DNA of 64,000 nt from CAZBXE01 sp964496125 (GCA_964496125.1 CAZBXE010000002.1:184110-248109); one strand, 5' to 3'. Shown: positions 9,151-18,190, counted from the stretch's first letter. A program made the numbers and translations. The notes: generated from the sequence alone by a model not told the origin.

Positions 9151-10500
9151 TTAGAATCCAGTCAACGTGCGGAGAGAGTTCCAAGGCTTTCGCATCACCC
9201 AATAAAACAAAGAAACATTAGCCCCGTAGAGAACAGCTGACCCTTTCAGCCCCACTTTTACATCCGTTACAGGTTCTGCCCACGTAGCTTCTGCATGAAA
9301 ACTAGGAACCCCCTTTTCACTAAGAGCACTATAATCTGAGATATACACTAATGTAGCAGCATAGCTTGTGGCAGGATCTATATTTAAAAATATTTTTACA
9401 GGCTTTTTCATGTCAACGGGGATATTATCCCCTTCTGGAAGCCAAATTTTGACTTTTGTCTTTTCCGGAGTGATTAAGACAAGCACCCGCTCTCCAATCG
9501 TAACCGGCTTTCCTCGCCACTCGTCAGGGTTATCAAAAACAGCTACGCCTGCGTCTGGGGCCCTCACTTCAAGCTGCGATGCTCTATACTTGGCAAGATC
9601 AAGTTTAATCTTCTCTCGTTGGAGCTGCAAGTCCCAAATAGCCGATTCATTGAGTGATTTTGGATCTTTAATCCCAAGTGTAAGAGCTCGATTAAGTTGC
9701 GAGGCAGCAATATCTACTTCCTTCTCGGCAACCTTCAATTCCTGAAGAGGCACTCTCTTGTCATACACAAATAGATTCTCTCCCTTCTTCACTTCTTGAC
9801 CAGGCTTTACCTGCATTTCCTCCACAATACCATCTAAAGGAGCCGTAATCAGAAGAGGATCGCTGGCTACAACCTCGCAAGGGGCTACAACACGCAGAGG
9901 GACCCTCACCCCAAAGGCCAAGAGAAAGGTAGCCGCCAAAATTAAACCATAGACGCTTTTTGAAATTTTAGGAAAATGCCAGTTGCTTGCAAACTTTTGC
10001 CATGCTACCCCATAGCCTCTTGAAAGAAAGGTAAGAACGCGGGTTTCTTCTTCTTTCCAAGGGATATTTTTCCATCTTTCCAACCAGAGTCCCAGATAAA
10101 ACTTCCCTTCATGGATAATCGGAACCCACAGAATCACCCGCTCGGGATGGTTTCTCTTATCTTTCAAAAACAGATCCTGGCTCGATCGAAAGCTTGCTTG
10201 TTCCAAGGTTTGTGTCTGGTGGGGGTTTGAAAGTTTACCGACAAGTGCCGTTACATCTTTCAAAAGCTCTGAGTCAGAGGAGGTGGAAGTGTGTCCCGAT
10301 ACTCCTAAAAGTTTTGGCGTTCTCAGATCCATTTGAAACAGAAAAGCCCGGTCGTAGCCTACAACTTGCACGGTATCGTTTAAAATTAAGAAGATAAGAG
10401 AATCGCGTGTTTTCGAGCTAAACGCTCTGATATTCAACTCATTAAGAGAAGCTAAAAGCTTGATTACAGCAGTTGAACTCTCAGATCTTGGGGCACTCAT
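9151..10500 (-). CDS. Membrane-anchored HlyD-type adaptor with N-terminal GAF-like domain
   Basis: 449 residues. Residues about 1-170 look like a GAF domain (predicted alternating strands and helices, with VILWVPI..GKFYLGLWLER). One transmembrane segment follows at about 188-206. A periplasmic adaptor part with a barrel-sandwich (lipoyl-like) hybrid comes next (APLDGIVEEMQVKPGQEVKKGE), a short helical hairpin (about 275-320), the second half of the lipoyl motif and a beta-barrel. The protein would therefore sense something in the cytoplasm and reach into the periplasm. It overlaps the upstream adaptor gene by 4 nt. Together with the M50 fusion and the TolC-like protein it forms an export cluster. 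The signal bound by the GAF-like part, if any, cannot be told from sequence. Confidence 0.85.
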   Translation of the reverse strand: MSAPRSESSTAVIKLLASLNELNIRAFSSKTRDSLIFLILNDTVQVVGYDRAFLFQMDLRTPKLLGVSGHTSTSSDSELLKDVTALVGKLSNPHQTQTLEQASFRSSQDLFLKDKRNHPERVILWVPIIHEGKFYLGLWLERWKNIPWKEEETRVLTFLSRGYGVAWQKFASNWHFPKISKSVYGLILAATFLLAFGVRVPLRVVAPCEVVASDPLLITAPLDGIVEEMQVKPGQEVKKGENLFVYDKRVPLQELKVAEKEVDIAASQLNRALTLGIKDPKSLNESAIWDLQLQREKIKLDLAKYRASQLEVRAPDAGVAVFDNPDEWRGKPVTIGERVLVLITPEKTKVKIWLPEGDNIPVDMKKPVKIFLNIDPATSYAATLVYISDYSALSEKGVPSFHAEATWAEPVTDVKVGLKGSAVLYGANVSLFYWVMRKPWNSLRTLTGF

Positions 10501-11243
10501 TTTTTTCCTTGAGGGTTTTTCTCTCTTTCTACCTGAGGTGATCCAATCTCTGCCTCCCCTTCAAGACCTGCGCGCAGTAACCCCTTTTTGTTATCAATCT
10601 CCGCGTCTACCTTAACAAGACCGCTTGCCGGGTCAATGACAGAACTGATGCGGACCACCTTTGCCACAAAGGGAGACCTCATATCAGGAATGACAACCTT
10701 TAAGCTGTCCCCAAGTTTCACATTTGGCAGAAGCGCTGCTGGCAACAGCAATTTAGCTACCATCACTTCATCATTAATAATTTCTACAAGATTATGACCC
10801 GCTTCTACACGCTCAAACTCTTTTACATAGGTCATGACAACCTTTCCATCATAAGGGGCGACAATCGTGCAGTCGCTAAGAGCTTTATTGGCAATCACAA
10901 GATCTGCTTTTGCTGCCTCTAGGTTTGACTTGGAGGCTCTATATTCTACGGCCGTGACAGCTCTATCTCTAAAAAGCTTCTCTTGCGCACTAAAATCAGC
11001 TTCTGCTTTTGCAACTTGTGCTTCCGCTTTATGTTTCGTAGCTAAAAAAATCCTCGAGTCAAGCTCCATCAGCACATCTTCCTTTTTAAAGGGCTCTCCC
11101 ATCCGGCGATTGATCTTGGTAACTGTCGAAGGAACTTCAGCTGATAAGATTGTGTGATCTTGGGGCTCTAGGACAACCCTAATCGTCTCCGCATAAAGAG
11201 ATTGAGATAGAAAAACAAACAAAAAATAGGGCAAAATTCTCAT
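10497..11243 (-). CDS. Periplasmic adaptor (membrane fusion) protein, HlyD/RND type
   Basis: 248 residues with a cleavable-looking signal peptide (MRILPYFLFVFLSQSLYA). The first half-motif of the lipoyl domain comes next (about 33-60), then a short coiled-coil hairpin (about 65-110), the second half-motif (CTIVAPYDGKVV) and a beta-barrel domain. At 248 residues it is short for the family, and no membrane-proximal domain is obvious. It is the first gene of a two-gene operon, overlapping the GAF-adaptor gene by 4 nt, and is transcribed divergently from the M50 fusion gene across 110 bp. The duplicate adaptors suggest a heteromeric periplasmic conduit to the TolC-like protein. Confidence 0.87.
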   Translation of the reverse strand: MRILPYFLFVFLSQSLYAETIRVVLEPQDHTILSAEVPSTVTKINRRMGEPFKKEDVLMELDSRIFLATKHKAEAQVAKAEADFSAQEKLFRDRAVTAVEYRASKSNLEAAKADLVIANKALSDCTIVAPYDGKVVMTYVKEFERVEAGHNLVEIINDEVMVAKLLLPAALLPNVKLGDSLKVVIPDMRSPFVAKVVRISSVIDPASGLVKVDAEIDNKKGLLRAGLEGEAEIGSPQVEREKNPQGKK

Positions 11244-11353
11244 AGTGGCATCTCCTTTCTTCTCAATAAATCATTTTCTGTTAACTTGCAAATATACCCA
11301 GCTGTTCAGTTCAGTTGGGTATATACGTGAAAGTAGGGATAAGGAAGCATGCC

Positions 11354-13477
11354 ATGAGCGGCACAGAAAGCACATCAAAGACGGTTCTTCCAAATTTTAG
11401 AGCCGATCTAGAACTCTACGAAGGCCCTTTGGAAGCGGACGGTTCCCCCACGTACAGCATCTACGATCCCATTCAGGATGAATACTTTAAGATTAGCTGG
11501 TCAGAGGCTATGATCATCAAAGAATTTCAGCCTGGTATGACAATAGATACCCTCTTAGAAAAACTTCACAAAAACACAACGCTCCAGGTTTCCGAAGAAG
11601 AAATCAAAGCCTTTTTTGCACAGCTTGGAATGCAAGGTCTCTTGGATATCAAAAAGTCGGGCGAGCAGATCTTCCAGGAAAAAGAAAGAAAAAAAAGCAA
11701 CCTGTTTCAGTGGTTTATCATCAACTACCTTTTTATTAAAATTCCTCTTGTCAATCCCGATCAGTTTTTAAAACGCACTGTCCACTACTTCATGCCCCTT
11801 ATGACAAAAACAGCCTTTATCCTCTATTGCATCATCACCTTTTTAGGCTTTTTTTTCCTGATCACAAGCTGGAGCACTTTTATCTATACCTTCCCCTACT
11901 TTTTTAATACTCAGGGGGTGCTGGCCTATGGCGTTGCCATCATCTTTACGAAGATTGTCCACGAGCTCTCCCATGCTTACACCGCAAAAAAGTATGGCCT
12001 TAGAGTTCCCACGATGGGAGTTGCTTTTCTTGTGCTTTGGCCAGTTCTCTATACCGATGCTACCGATGCATGGAGACTTCCCGATAGGAGACAAAGGCTT
12101 GTCATATCAGCTGCCGGAATCATTGCCGAACTTTTACTAGCAGGTCTCTCTACAATTGGATGGGCCTTTACAAGTCCTGGTATCTTAAATAGCGTATTTT
12201 TCATTCTGGCATCCACGAACTGGGTCAGGACGCTCCTGATCAACGTCAACCCCGCCCTTCGTTACGATGGATACTATATCTTAAGCGATCTTCTGGGCGT
12301 GGATAACCTACAGACAAGAGCCTTTGCGCTCCTGAGGACGGAAGGGTATCGTTTTGTCTTCGGGATGCAGCTACCGAATCCTGAACCTGACATGAAAAAA
12401 AGCAAACAGATCCTACTCATTATCTATGCCATCTACACCTGGGTCTACAGGGTCTTTCTTTACACAGCTATCGCTCTTTTTGTGTACTACGAGTTTACAA
12501 AAGCACTCGGGATTTTCCTTTTCGTAGTCGAGGTTTGGATCTTTCTTCTCTATCCGGTCGTGTATGAACTCCAAATGGTCTATAAGTTACGCAGCAAAAT
12601 CCAATGGAACCGAAGAACAAAAATTACAACAAGCCTTCTGGCTGCCTCTCTCTTCTACTTGATTGTACCTTTGCCCCACTACCTTTCGTTTGAAGCCGTG
12701 ACGATTCCTGTGAATAATCAGACGATCTTCTCCCCCTCTGAGGGAATCATCGAAAAGATCCATGTGAAAAGAGGAAATGAGGTGGAGAAGGGAGCTGTTC
12801 TTCTCAAAGTGCAGAACCCCGTGCTCGATCACCAGATTGCCTCGTTGCAAAAAGACCTCCAGATTTTAGAGAAAAAGCTAAAGATCATTAAAATCACAGA
12901 CGACTCCCTTCCCCTCTACGTAGAAACGCAGGCACAGCACTCGCAAAAAGAAGCAGAACTCGATGGATACCTGAAAAAACAGCAGCAAACAGAAGTGACA
13001 GCCTCTATTTCAGGAATAGTATACCAGTGGGACGAGATGCTGCATGAAAACCAGCCGATTAAGAAAAACGAAGTGCTAGGACAGCTTGCTACAAAGCAAA
13101 AGCAAGATATCGCCTGTTTCGTACCGGAAAGAGATATCGATGTGATTAAAGAGAGAACAGAGGCTACATTTAACATAAGAGCGTCCAGGGAAACTTTCTC
13201 TGCCCACATCCAACAAATCTCTCCTATCCGAGCCAAATATTTGCGCTATCCTGAACTTGCATCCTTATATGGGGGAAACCTTCCTGTGCATTTAGACCAA
13301 GGAAAAAAACTCGAGTTTGTAGAAAGCTTTTATCTTGTTACGCTGTCTCTGGACACCCCAGAACCCCTACGCTACGGGGAAGTGGGCACAGTGACAATAC
13401 GGGGCCCTTGGCAATCTAAGCTCATCCGGATCTTCCGCTCTGTCTTTTCAGCTATCATGGGAGAAAGCGGTTTCTAA
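11354..13477 (+). CDS. PqqD-like / M50 metalloprotease / HlyD-type adaptor fusion protein
   Basis: 707 residues from ATG 11354, which has AAGGAAG just upstream; the open frame extends back to 11315. Residues about 20-100 resemble the PqqD/RRE winged-helix fold that binds peptides. A polytopic membrane domain follows with the zinc protease motif HELSH at 203-207 and the second M50 motif NPALRYDG at 299-306. After further membrane helices (to about 450) comes a lipoyl-type barrel-sandwich with a coiled-coil (about 460-540), then a beta-barrel. The family is related to the 'putative peptide zinc metalloprotease' proteins found with adaptors and TolC in other bacteria. Inference: an intramembrane protease that may also carry a peptide or protein across the membrane. 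No substrate peptide gene is evident nearby. Confidence 0.88.
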   Translation: MSGTESTSKTVLPNFRADLELYEGPLEADGSPTYSIYDPIQDEYFKISWSEAMIIKEFQPGMTIDTLLEKLHKNTTLQVSEEEIKAFFAQLGMQGLLDIKKSGEQIFQEKERKKSNLFQWFIINYLFIKIPLVNPDQFLKRTVHYFMPLMTKTAFILYCIITFLGFFFLITSWSTFIYTFPYFFNTQGVLAYGVAIIFTKIVHELSHAYTAKKYGLRVPTMGVAFLVLWPVLYTDATDAWRLPDRRQRLVISAAGIIAELLLAGLSTIGWAFTSPGILNSVFFILASTNWVRTLLINVNPALRYDGYYILSDLLGVDNLQTRAFALLRTEGYRFVFGMQLPNPEPDMKKSKQILLIIYAIYTWVYRVFLYTAIALFVYYEFTKALGIFLFVVEVWIFLLYPVVYELQMVYKLRSKIQWNRRTKITTSLLAASLFYLIVPLPHYLSFEAVTIPVNNQTIFSPSEGIIEKIHVKRGNEVEKGAVLLKVQNPVLDHQIASLQKDLQILEKKLKIIKITDDSLPLYVETQAQHSQKEAELDGYLKKQQQTEVTASISGIVYQWDEMLHENQPIKKNEVLGQLATKQKQDIACFVPERDIDVIKERTEATFNIRASRETFSAHIQQISPIRAKYLRYPELASLYGGNLPVHLDQGKKLEFVESFYLVTLSLDTPEPLRYGEVGTVTIRGPWQSKLIRIFRSVFSAIMGESGF

Positions 13478-13534
13478 GTCTTTGGAGGAAGATTTGGAGG
13501 AAACACAACAGAAAAGACAGATAGAAAAAACCTC

Positions 13535-13570
13535 ATGACTACTCCCTCCCCTAAAGGAGAGGGCTTCTAG
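13535..13570. mobile_element. Possible IS200/IS605-family terminal hairpin remnant
   Basis: The hairpin CCCTCCCC-TAAA-GGAGAGGG (13544-13563, one mismatch) is flanked by TGACTA on the left and CTTCTA on the right. This arrangement is typical, from memory, of the ends of IS200/IS605-family elements downstream of tnpB. No transposase gene remains. It could also be a chance GC-rich hairpin acting as a terminator. Confidence 0.35.
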
Positions 13571-13710
13571 GAGTTACCCCCAGGCCAGCTAGTCCGCGGG
13601 CCAAAACAATCTGCGCCGAATTATAAAAGACTCCGAAGAGAACCATGACTGCTATACCTAAATGCAAACCAGAGAGCAAAGACTCTCTGGAAACGAGCCA
13701 GGCCTCCTTA

Positions 13711-13746
13711 AGAAATGCAAATTTGTGCGCCTGGCGTGAAATGCAA
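13711..13746 (+). repeat. Single copy of a palindrome-forming dispersed repeat
   Basis: AAATGCAAA, then 8 variable bases, then CCTGGCGTGAAATGCAAA. The two conserved blocks match the right arm of the 17239-17311 palindrome almost exactly (GAAATG against GAATTG). Like that copy, it lies between the 3' ends of convergent genes. A partial inverted GCCAGGC at 13697-13703 could pair with GCCTGGC at 13729-13735. Confidence 0.65.
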
Positions 13747-13753
13747 ACAGGGA

Positions 13754-15559
13754 TTATCTGATGATTTCCCAGCCACCTTCTTCTTCTTCAGTTTGTGACT
13801 CTGAATCTAAAACCCCTTCCCCCTCATGGGTATCATCCATGGATTGCGAATCAGATCCCCCTTCACCTGCTTCTGCAGGCACAGGGATGGGCTTGCTACG
13901 CTCAAAAGGTACTTCATACCAATTTTCTTGCTCTTCTTCCCTTACACCAGAAGAAGGCTCTTCTGGCATGAGTTCCTTAAATTTCTCCTCAGAATGAAGA
14001 GGATTTTCTTGAGCTTCCTGAACAACCTCTGGCTCGGAACACTTGTGACAAATATAAAGCTGCTGCATAGCCAGCTCTTGAAGAGCTTCGCCATCATCAA
14101 AGTCGCAGCAATACACAATACCATCAAAACACTCCTTATTCATAATGTCGCTAAAGAAAAGTGGTCTACCGATCGAGTTACCAAGCTGTTCATAGGCAAC
14201 TTTTAAATTGGAATACGACTTTAGAGCATTTACCTGGGCAAATAAGGCTTCCACTTCAAAACCAAGCACATCATCGATATCAAGCTGGCCACGGAGCTCC
14301 ATAAGTTTAGATACCTCAAGCTGTCTCGACTTGATCCTCTTCAACTCTTCTGCCAGCTTATATTGCTTTTGGTTCTCTTCCACACCAATATACGCTAGAT
14401 GCACTTGCGTTAAAATCCCCATCGACATGGAAAGACGAGTCTCCCGCGCCTGGTCACGTTTAAACTTATCTGAGCAAACGCGGCTTCGCTTCGAAGGCAA
14501 TCGGAGAAGATCCCATGTTACGCCAACACCCGCTTTCCACCAGTTGTGGTTGATCGTAAGCTGATCATCATCATGATAGAAACCTCCAAACAAATTGGCG
14601 TTCGGAAACATACGGATCATGGATGCTCGAACTTCGTCGGCATCGATATGATACTGAATATCTTGAGCCATGAGCTCTGGTCTATATAGAAGAGCCACAT
14701 TCACAAGGCAGTTTGGATCGAGTGGGTTGTGACAGATTGTGTCAATGTTTACCTCAGCTAGCTCATAGCAAGTGCCAGGGGGCATTCCCATAAGAGCGGA
14801 AAGCTCTGTTACGGCAGAACGATACTCGTTATCAAAAGCATAAAGGCGAACCTGCATGTCCACAAGACGGTTTTCATTAAGAAGACCTTTCATCTCAGAT
14901 ACGGTCTGCTCTTCCATTTGCCTTTGAAGCTCTGTTTGTCTTTTATCAAGCGCTCCAATCAAACGCTCTGCTTGCAATTTGGCCTGCCTTGCTACAACAG
15001 CTCTGTAGTAGGCTCTGAAAACATCAAGCACAAGGTTTTGTCTTGCTCTTAGATGTCTTTGCTGCATCTGGGCGGCACGGTTAATTTCTTGTCTTGTCTT
15101 TACGTATGTTAAGCCAAAGTCAATTAAGTTAAAGGCGGCCTCTACGTTAATTCTCTTTACAGTAGGTGTACTTGATACGGTCCCTGTATAATCAATCACA
15201 CCTGTGCGGTAGTTTTTCGAAAGCCACGCTGATTGGTTATTTCTATCAGAGAACTCCCCATCCACCGTCAGTGAAGGAAGCTGAGCAAGCTTTTGTTCCA
15301 TATAGGTTTGGCACTGCATCGCAAGTTCTTGGCACTGCAACTGCATGTCCAAGTTTCTAGCTAATGCGATCTGAAGAATATCCCCTAAAAGCAAGGGACG
15401 ACTTGTGTAGCAAGCATTCTCGCTTAGCCTGCACATATCGTAGGCTGCGTTGTTTTGACGATCGCAGCAGTAATCGGGAGGTGTAGGTGTACAACCGACA
15501 AAGAGTATTGTTGTAGAAACAAGAGCTATTTTTGCTCTAAACCTTCTGATCTGAAACAT
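13754..15559 (-). CDS. TolC-like outer-membrane efflux lipoprotein
   Basis: 601 residues from ATG 15559; a GTG at 15571 would add four. GGGGAGG lies just before the ATG. The N-terminus is a signal sequence ending in a lipobox-like LFVGC, so it is probably a lipoprotein, followed by a cysteine-rich stretch. Two TolC-type repeats of long alpha-helical coiled-coil alternating with short beta segments cover about 55-465. The C-terminal ~110 residues are an acidic, Glu/Pro/Ser-rich extension that looks disordered and is not part of the TolC fold. It is convergent with the M50 fusion gene and most likely forms the outer-membrane channel for the adaptor proteins of this cluster. Confidence 0.87.
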   Translation of the reverse strand: MFQIRRFRAKIALVSTTILFVGCTPTPPDYCCDRQNNAAYDMCRLSENACYTSRPLLLGDILQIALARNLDMQLQCQELAMQCQTYMEQKLAQLPSLTVDGEFSDRNNQSAWLSKNYRTGVIDYTGTVSSTPTVKRINVEAAFNLIDFGLTYVKTRQEINRAAQMQQRHLRARQNLVLDVFRAYYRAVVARQAKLQAERLIGALDKRQTELQRQMEEQTVSEMKGLLNENRLVDMQVRLYAFDNEYRSAVTELSALMGMPPGTCYELAEVNIDTICHNPLDPNCLVNVALLYRPELMAQDIQYHIDADEVRASMIRMFPNANLFGGFYHDDDQLTINHNWWKAGVGVTWDLLRLPSKRSRVCSDKFKRDQARETRLSMSMGILTQVHLAYIGVEENQKQYKLAEELKRIKSRQLEVSKLMELRGQLDIDDVLGFEVEALFAQVNALKSYSNLKVAYEQLGNSIGRPLFFSDIMNKECFDGIVYCCDFDDGEALQELAMQQLYICHKCSEPEVVQEAQENPLHSEEKFKELMPEEPSSGVREEEQENWYEVPFERSKPIPVPAEAGEGGSDSQSMDDTHEGEGVLDSESQTEEEEGGWEIIR

Positions 15560-15635
15560 CGGCCTCCCCACAATATAGGAAAAGTAGTTAAAAAAAATCC
15601 TTGTAAACTGTTGCTATAAATTATGAGCAAAAAAA

Positions 15636-17210
15636 ATGAAAGAAAAAAATTTGCCAATGTGTACAATGCTTAAAGTTATGACTCTTTTCCTCTCCGCAAA
15701 AAGATTTTTCTCAGGCACCATGCTCTCTCGCCTTTCTGGACTCATTCGCGATATTGCTATGGCCCGCGCATTTGGCACTAGTTCTGCCGTCGCTGCGCTG
15801 CTTGTTGCCTTTCGTCTCTCTCACCTACTTAGGCGCCTTCTTGGGGAGGGAGCGATGCAAACAGCTTTTATTCCCCGCTTTGAACTGATCCGCAAAAAAA
15901 GCCCTCAGGAAGGTGCGGAATTTTTCATAGACCTCTACTTTACTACCACCTGTCTCTTATTTCTGCTGATTTCTGCATCTATGCTCTTTTGCGCCTATCT
16001 TACGGAGCGAACCACCTTTTCCGAAGGAAATCAGCTGATCGTGCACTTGACAGGCATTCTCATGCCAGGCCTTCTTTTTATTTGCCTCTTTGGTTTAAAC
16101 GCTGCGCTACTACAATGTGAGAAGTCTTTTTTTCTCTCTGCCTTTGCACCCGTTTTTTTTAATGTGGCTTGGACTTTAGGGATTCTTCTTTCAGAGAACA
16201 AATCACCTGAGAAAGCCATGTCTTGGCTTGCGCTTAGCATTGTGTTTGGATGCTTTCTCCAGTGGGCCTATACTCTACCAAAAACAATCTCCGCCCTTCG
16301 GCCCTATGTACAAAGAAAAATGCCAAACCTGCTCAACCATGAACTTCTCGCCATGGGTAAACCTTTAATCCTGGGTATATTTGCGATCGGCGGCGCGCAA
16401 ATCAATAGCGCCCTTGATCCTCTTTTTGCGAGGTGGGCAGATGTTGAAGGACCAGCTTACCTTTGGTTTGCCGTGAGGCTCCACCATTTGCCGCTTGCCC
16501 TTTTTGGAATCGCCATCGCAAATGCCCTTCTGCCCCCACTCTCCCAGGCAGCAGCAGAAAAAAATAGAGATCAGTTTTGCAACCTTTTAGAAACCGCACT
16601 TACGCAAACCTGCCTCGTCATGATCCCCATTATGTTTGGAACCTTTATCCTTGCACGCCCTGCTATTGCGCTTCTGTATGGGTATAACGACTTTGGAATG
16701 CACTCGGTAGAGGAGGTGACCTTATGCCTCTATGGCTACATTGCAGGGCTTATTCCCATGGCACTTACAGGACTTCTTGCCCCTGCCTTTTATGCAGAGC
16801 ACGATTATAAAACGCCCACAAGGGCCACACTTTTCGCAGTTCTTGCCAATATTTTCCTTAACACTCTTTGCGTATTTGGACTTGGTCTTGGTGCAGCCGC
16901 TATTGCAGCAGCCACAAGCATGGCTGCTTGGGCAAATTTCTTTTATCTTGCAATCGCGATGAAAAAGAAAGGCCTTTTCTCCTTTACCTTCGCTCTCTAT
17001 ACAATGATAGCACGAGCTACTTTCTTAAGCCTTGGAAGCTTCCTTTTTGTGTACGCTGCGAGGAACTACCTTGCTTTTCCGTGCCTGATGGGGCTTTTAT
17101 TTTTAGAGCGAGCCCTTTGGTTTTCTTTAGAGGCAGGGCTCTTTTTTTCTCCCTTTATCATTTATAGCTACTTGAACCGCAGAGAGCTTGCGAAGCTGCT
17201 CCGGATCTAA
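15636..17210 (+). CDS. murJ: Lipid II flippase MurJ (MviN)
   Basis: Integral membrane flippase moving lipid II across the inner membrane for peptidoglycan synthesis, which chlamydiae keep for division. 524 residues with about 14 hydrophobic segments. The family signature is at the N-terminus (SGLIRDIAMARAFG, then LLRRLLGEGAMQTAFIPRF), including the functionally important arginines. The start is uncertain: ATG 15636 has no strong ribosome-binding site, and ATG 15657 is an alternative. Upstream it is divergent from the TolC-like gene. Downstream it converges with rpsD across a large palindrome. Confidence 0.94.
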   Translation: MKEKNLPMCTMLKVMTLFLSAKRFFSGTMLSRLSGLIRDIAMARAFGTSSAVAALLVAFRLSHLLRRLLGEGAMQTAFIPRFELIRKKSPQEGAEFFIDLYFTTTCLLFLLISASMLFCAYLTERTTFSEGNQLIVHLTGILMPGLLFICLFGLNAALLQCEKSFFLSAFAPVFFNVAWTLGILLSENKSPEKAMSWLALSIVFGCFLQWAYTLPKTISALRPYVQRKMPNLLNHELLAMGKPLILGIFAIGGAQINSALDPLFARWADVEGPAYLWFAVRLHHLPLALFGIAIANALLPPLSQAAAEKNRDQFCNLLETALTQTCLVMIPIMFGTFILARPAIALLYGYNDFGMHSVEEVTLCLYGYIAGLIPMALTGLLAPAFYAEHDYKTPTRATLFAVLANIFLNTLCVFGLGLGAAAIAAATSMAAWANFFYLAIAMKKKGLFSFTFALYTMIARATFLSLGSFLFVYAARNYLAFPCLMGLLFLERALWFSLEAGLFFSPFIIYSYLNRRELAKLLRI

Positions 17211-17238
17211 GAACGGGCAAAAAACCAAATTATGACAT

Positions 17239-17311
17239 TTTGCAATTCACGCCAGGCTTGTAGTTTTGCATTTTGAAAATGCAAAACTACAAGCCTGGCG
17301 TGAATTGCAAA
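17239..17311. repeat. Perfect 73-bp palindrome (36-bp arms, 1-nt centre)
   Basis: Left arm 17239-17274 and right arm 17276-17311 are exact reverse complements around G17275. Each arm runs from TTTGCAATTCACGCC at the outer end to GCATTTT at the centre. The right arm matches the repeat at 13711-13746, so this is two copies head to head. As RNA it would be an extremely stable hairpin in either direction. It lies 28 bp after the murJ stop, between convergent genes. It could act as a bidirectional RNA 3'-end stabiliser or terminator, or be a non-autonomous mobile element (REP/MITE-like). Confidence 0.95.
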
Positions 17312-17328
17312 TCTCTAAAGGTAAAAAA

Positions 17329-17363
17329 AAAGGCCTGCTTTCCCCTGAGGTAAGCAGGCCTTT
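17329..17363 (-). terminator. Rho-independent terminator of rpsD
   Basis: AAAGGCCTGCTT and AAGCAGGCCTTT form a perfect 12-bp stem around an 11-nt loop. On the minus strand it is followed by a run of T, 22 bp beyond the rpsD stop. Confidence 0.9.
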
Positions 17364-17384
17364 GTGGTAAAAACGAAAAACTCT

Positions 17385-18005
17385 TTAGTTTGTGTGCGCC
17401 AAGAAGTCGCAAATCTCAGGAAGGTTGATCTCAACCGGCCAAGGCATCTGCTCTGTGAGAGGCAAAGCCTGCATCTTGCCAGAAAAGTTTTCCTTGTCCT
17501 GGAGAAGAAACTCAGGAACGCTCCTTGGTGAAGAGCTCAAGCTGTCATTAATAGCCTTATTCTTGCGAGATTTCTCGCGAATTGAAATCGTCATGCCAGG
17601 CTCTACTTGGAAAGATCGTCGGTCTACTTTCTTTCCATTGACCAGAACGTGGCCATGGGAAACAAGCTGCTGCGCTGCAAAAATTGTACTTCCAAAGTTC
17701 AGACGATAAACTACTGTATCTAAACGACATTCAAGCATCTGCGAAAGGATCAGCGATGTATTCCCTTTCTTTTCCAGCGCTTTTTTATAGTAGGTCACCA
17801 GCTGCTTTTCTGCTAGCATCCCGTAAATTGCTTTAAGCTTTTGTTTTTCAGCAAGTTGCAAACCGTAGTCTGACTGCTTTTTCCTTCTAGCTCCGTGCAT
17901 GCCAGGAGGATTCTGCTTATGGAGGAGAGGATTGCGTGCTCGCCCGAAAATATTCACCCCAAATCTACGTGCAATCCGGTTCTTCTTACCAATAAAACGA
18001 CCCAT
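17385..18005 (-). CDS. rpsD: 30S ribosomal protein S4
   Basis: Primary 16S rRNA-binding protein that nucleates assembly of the 30S subunit body. 206 residues, the normal size. The N-terminal part (RIARRFGVNIFGR, NPPGMHGARRKKQSDYG) is typical of chlamydial and other S4 proteins that lack zinc ligands. The S4 RNA-binding domain follows with RLDTVVYRLNFG and the HGHVLVNGKKVDRRSF loop. It is a single-gene unit with its own terminator, divergent from ctcB. S4 outside the alpha operon is also the arrangement in Chlamydia, as I recall. Confidence 0.97.
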   Translation of the reverse strand: MGRFIGKKNRIARRFGVNIFGRARNPLLHKQNPPGMHGARRKKQSDYGLQLAEKQKLKAIYGMLAEKQLVTYYKKALEKKGNTSLILSQMLECRLDTVVYRLNFGSTIFAAQQLVSHGHVLVNGKKVDRRSFQVEPGMTISIREKSRKNKAINDSLSSSPRSVPEFLLQDKENFSGKMQALPLTEQMPWPVEINLPEICDFLAHTN

Positions 18006-18190
18006 TCTTTCTCCTAAACTCGTTAATCTTTTGGAACGGTAGTCAAAATTTTGCCATAAACCCCTATTTTTTGCAAGCTGCCCCCTGCTGCCTTGCTGAA
18101 AAATTCCTAGGGAGGTAGATTCCGGATAGGGAGCCCCCTTGGACCACTCTCGCCCTTCAAGGTTTTTGAAGGAGTTTTCAAGAAAAAATT

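Larger units (their letters stand above)
13478..13753. other. Intergenic region between convergent export-cluster genes, with repeat remnants
   Basis: 276 bp between the 3' ends of the M50 fusion gene and the TolC-like gene. It holds no credible gene. It contains three palindromic pieces: an IS200/IS605-like end hairpin at about 13535-13570, an inverted repeat CCAGAGAG/CTCTCTGG at 13669-13690 with a 6-nt loop, and one copy (13711-13746) of the element that forms the large palindrome at 17239-17311. Confidence 0.6.

Noticed and set aside
17239..17311. Palindrome as an ordinary murJ terminator
   Set aside because: Arms are far longer than needed, there is no T-run after either arm, and a homologous single copy exists at 13711-13746.
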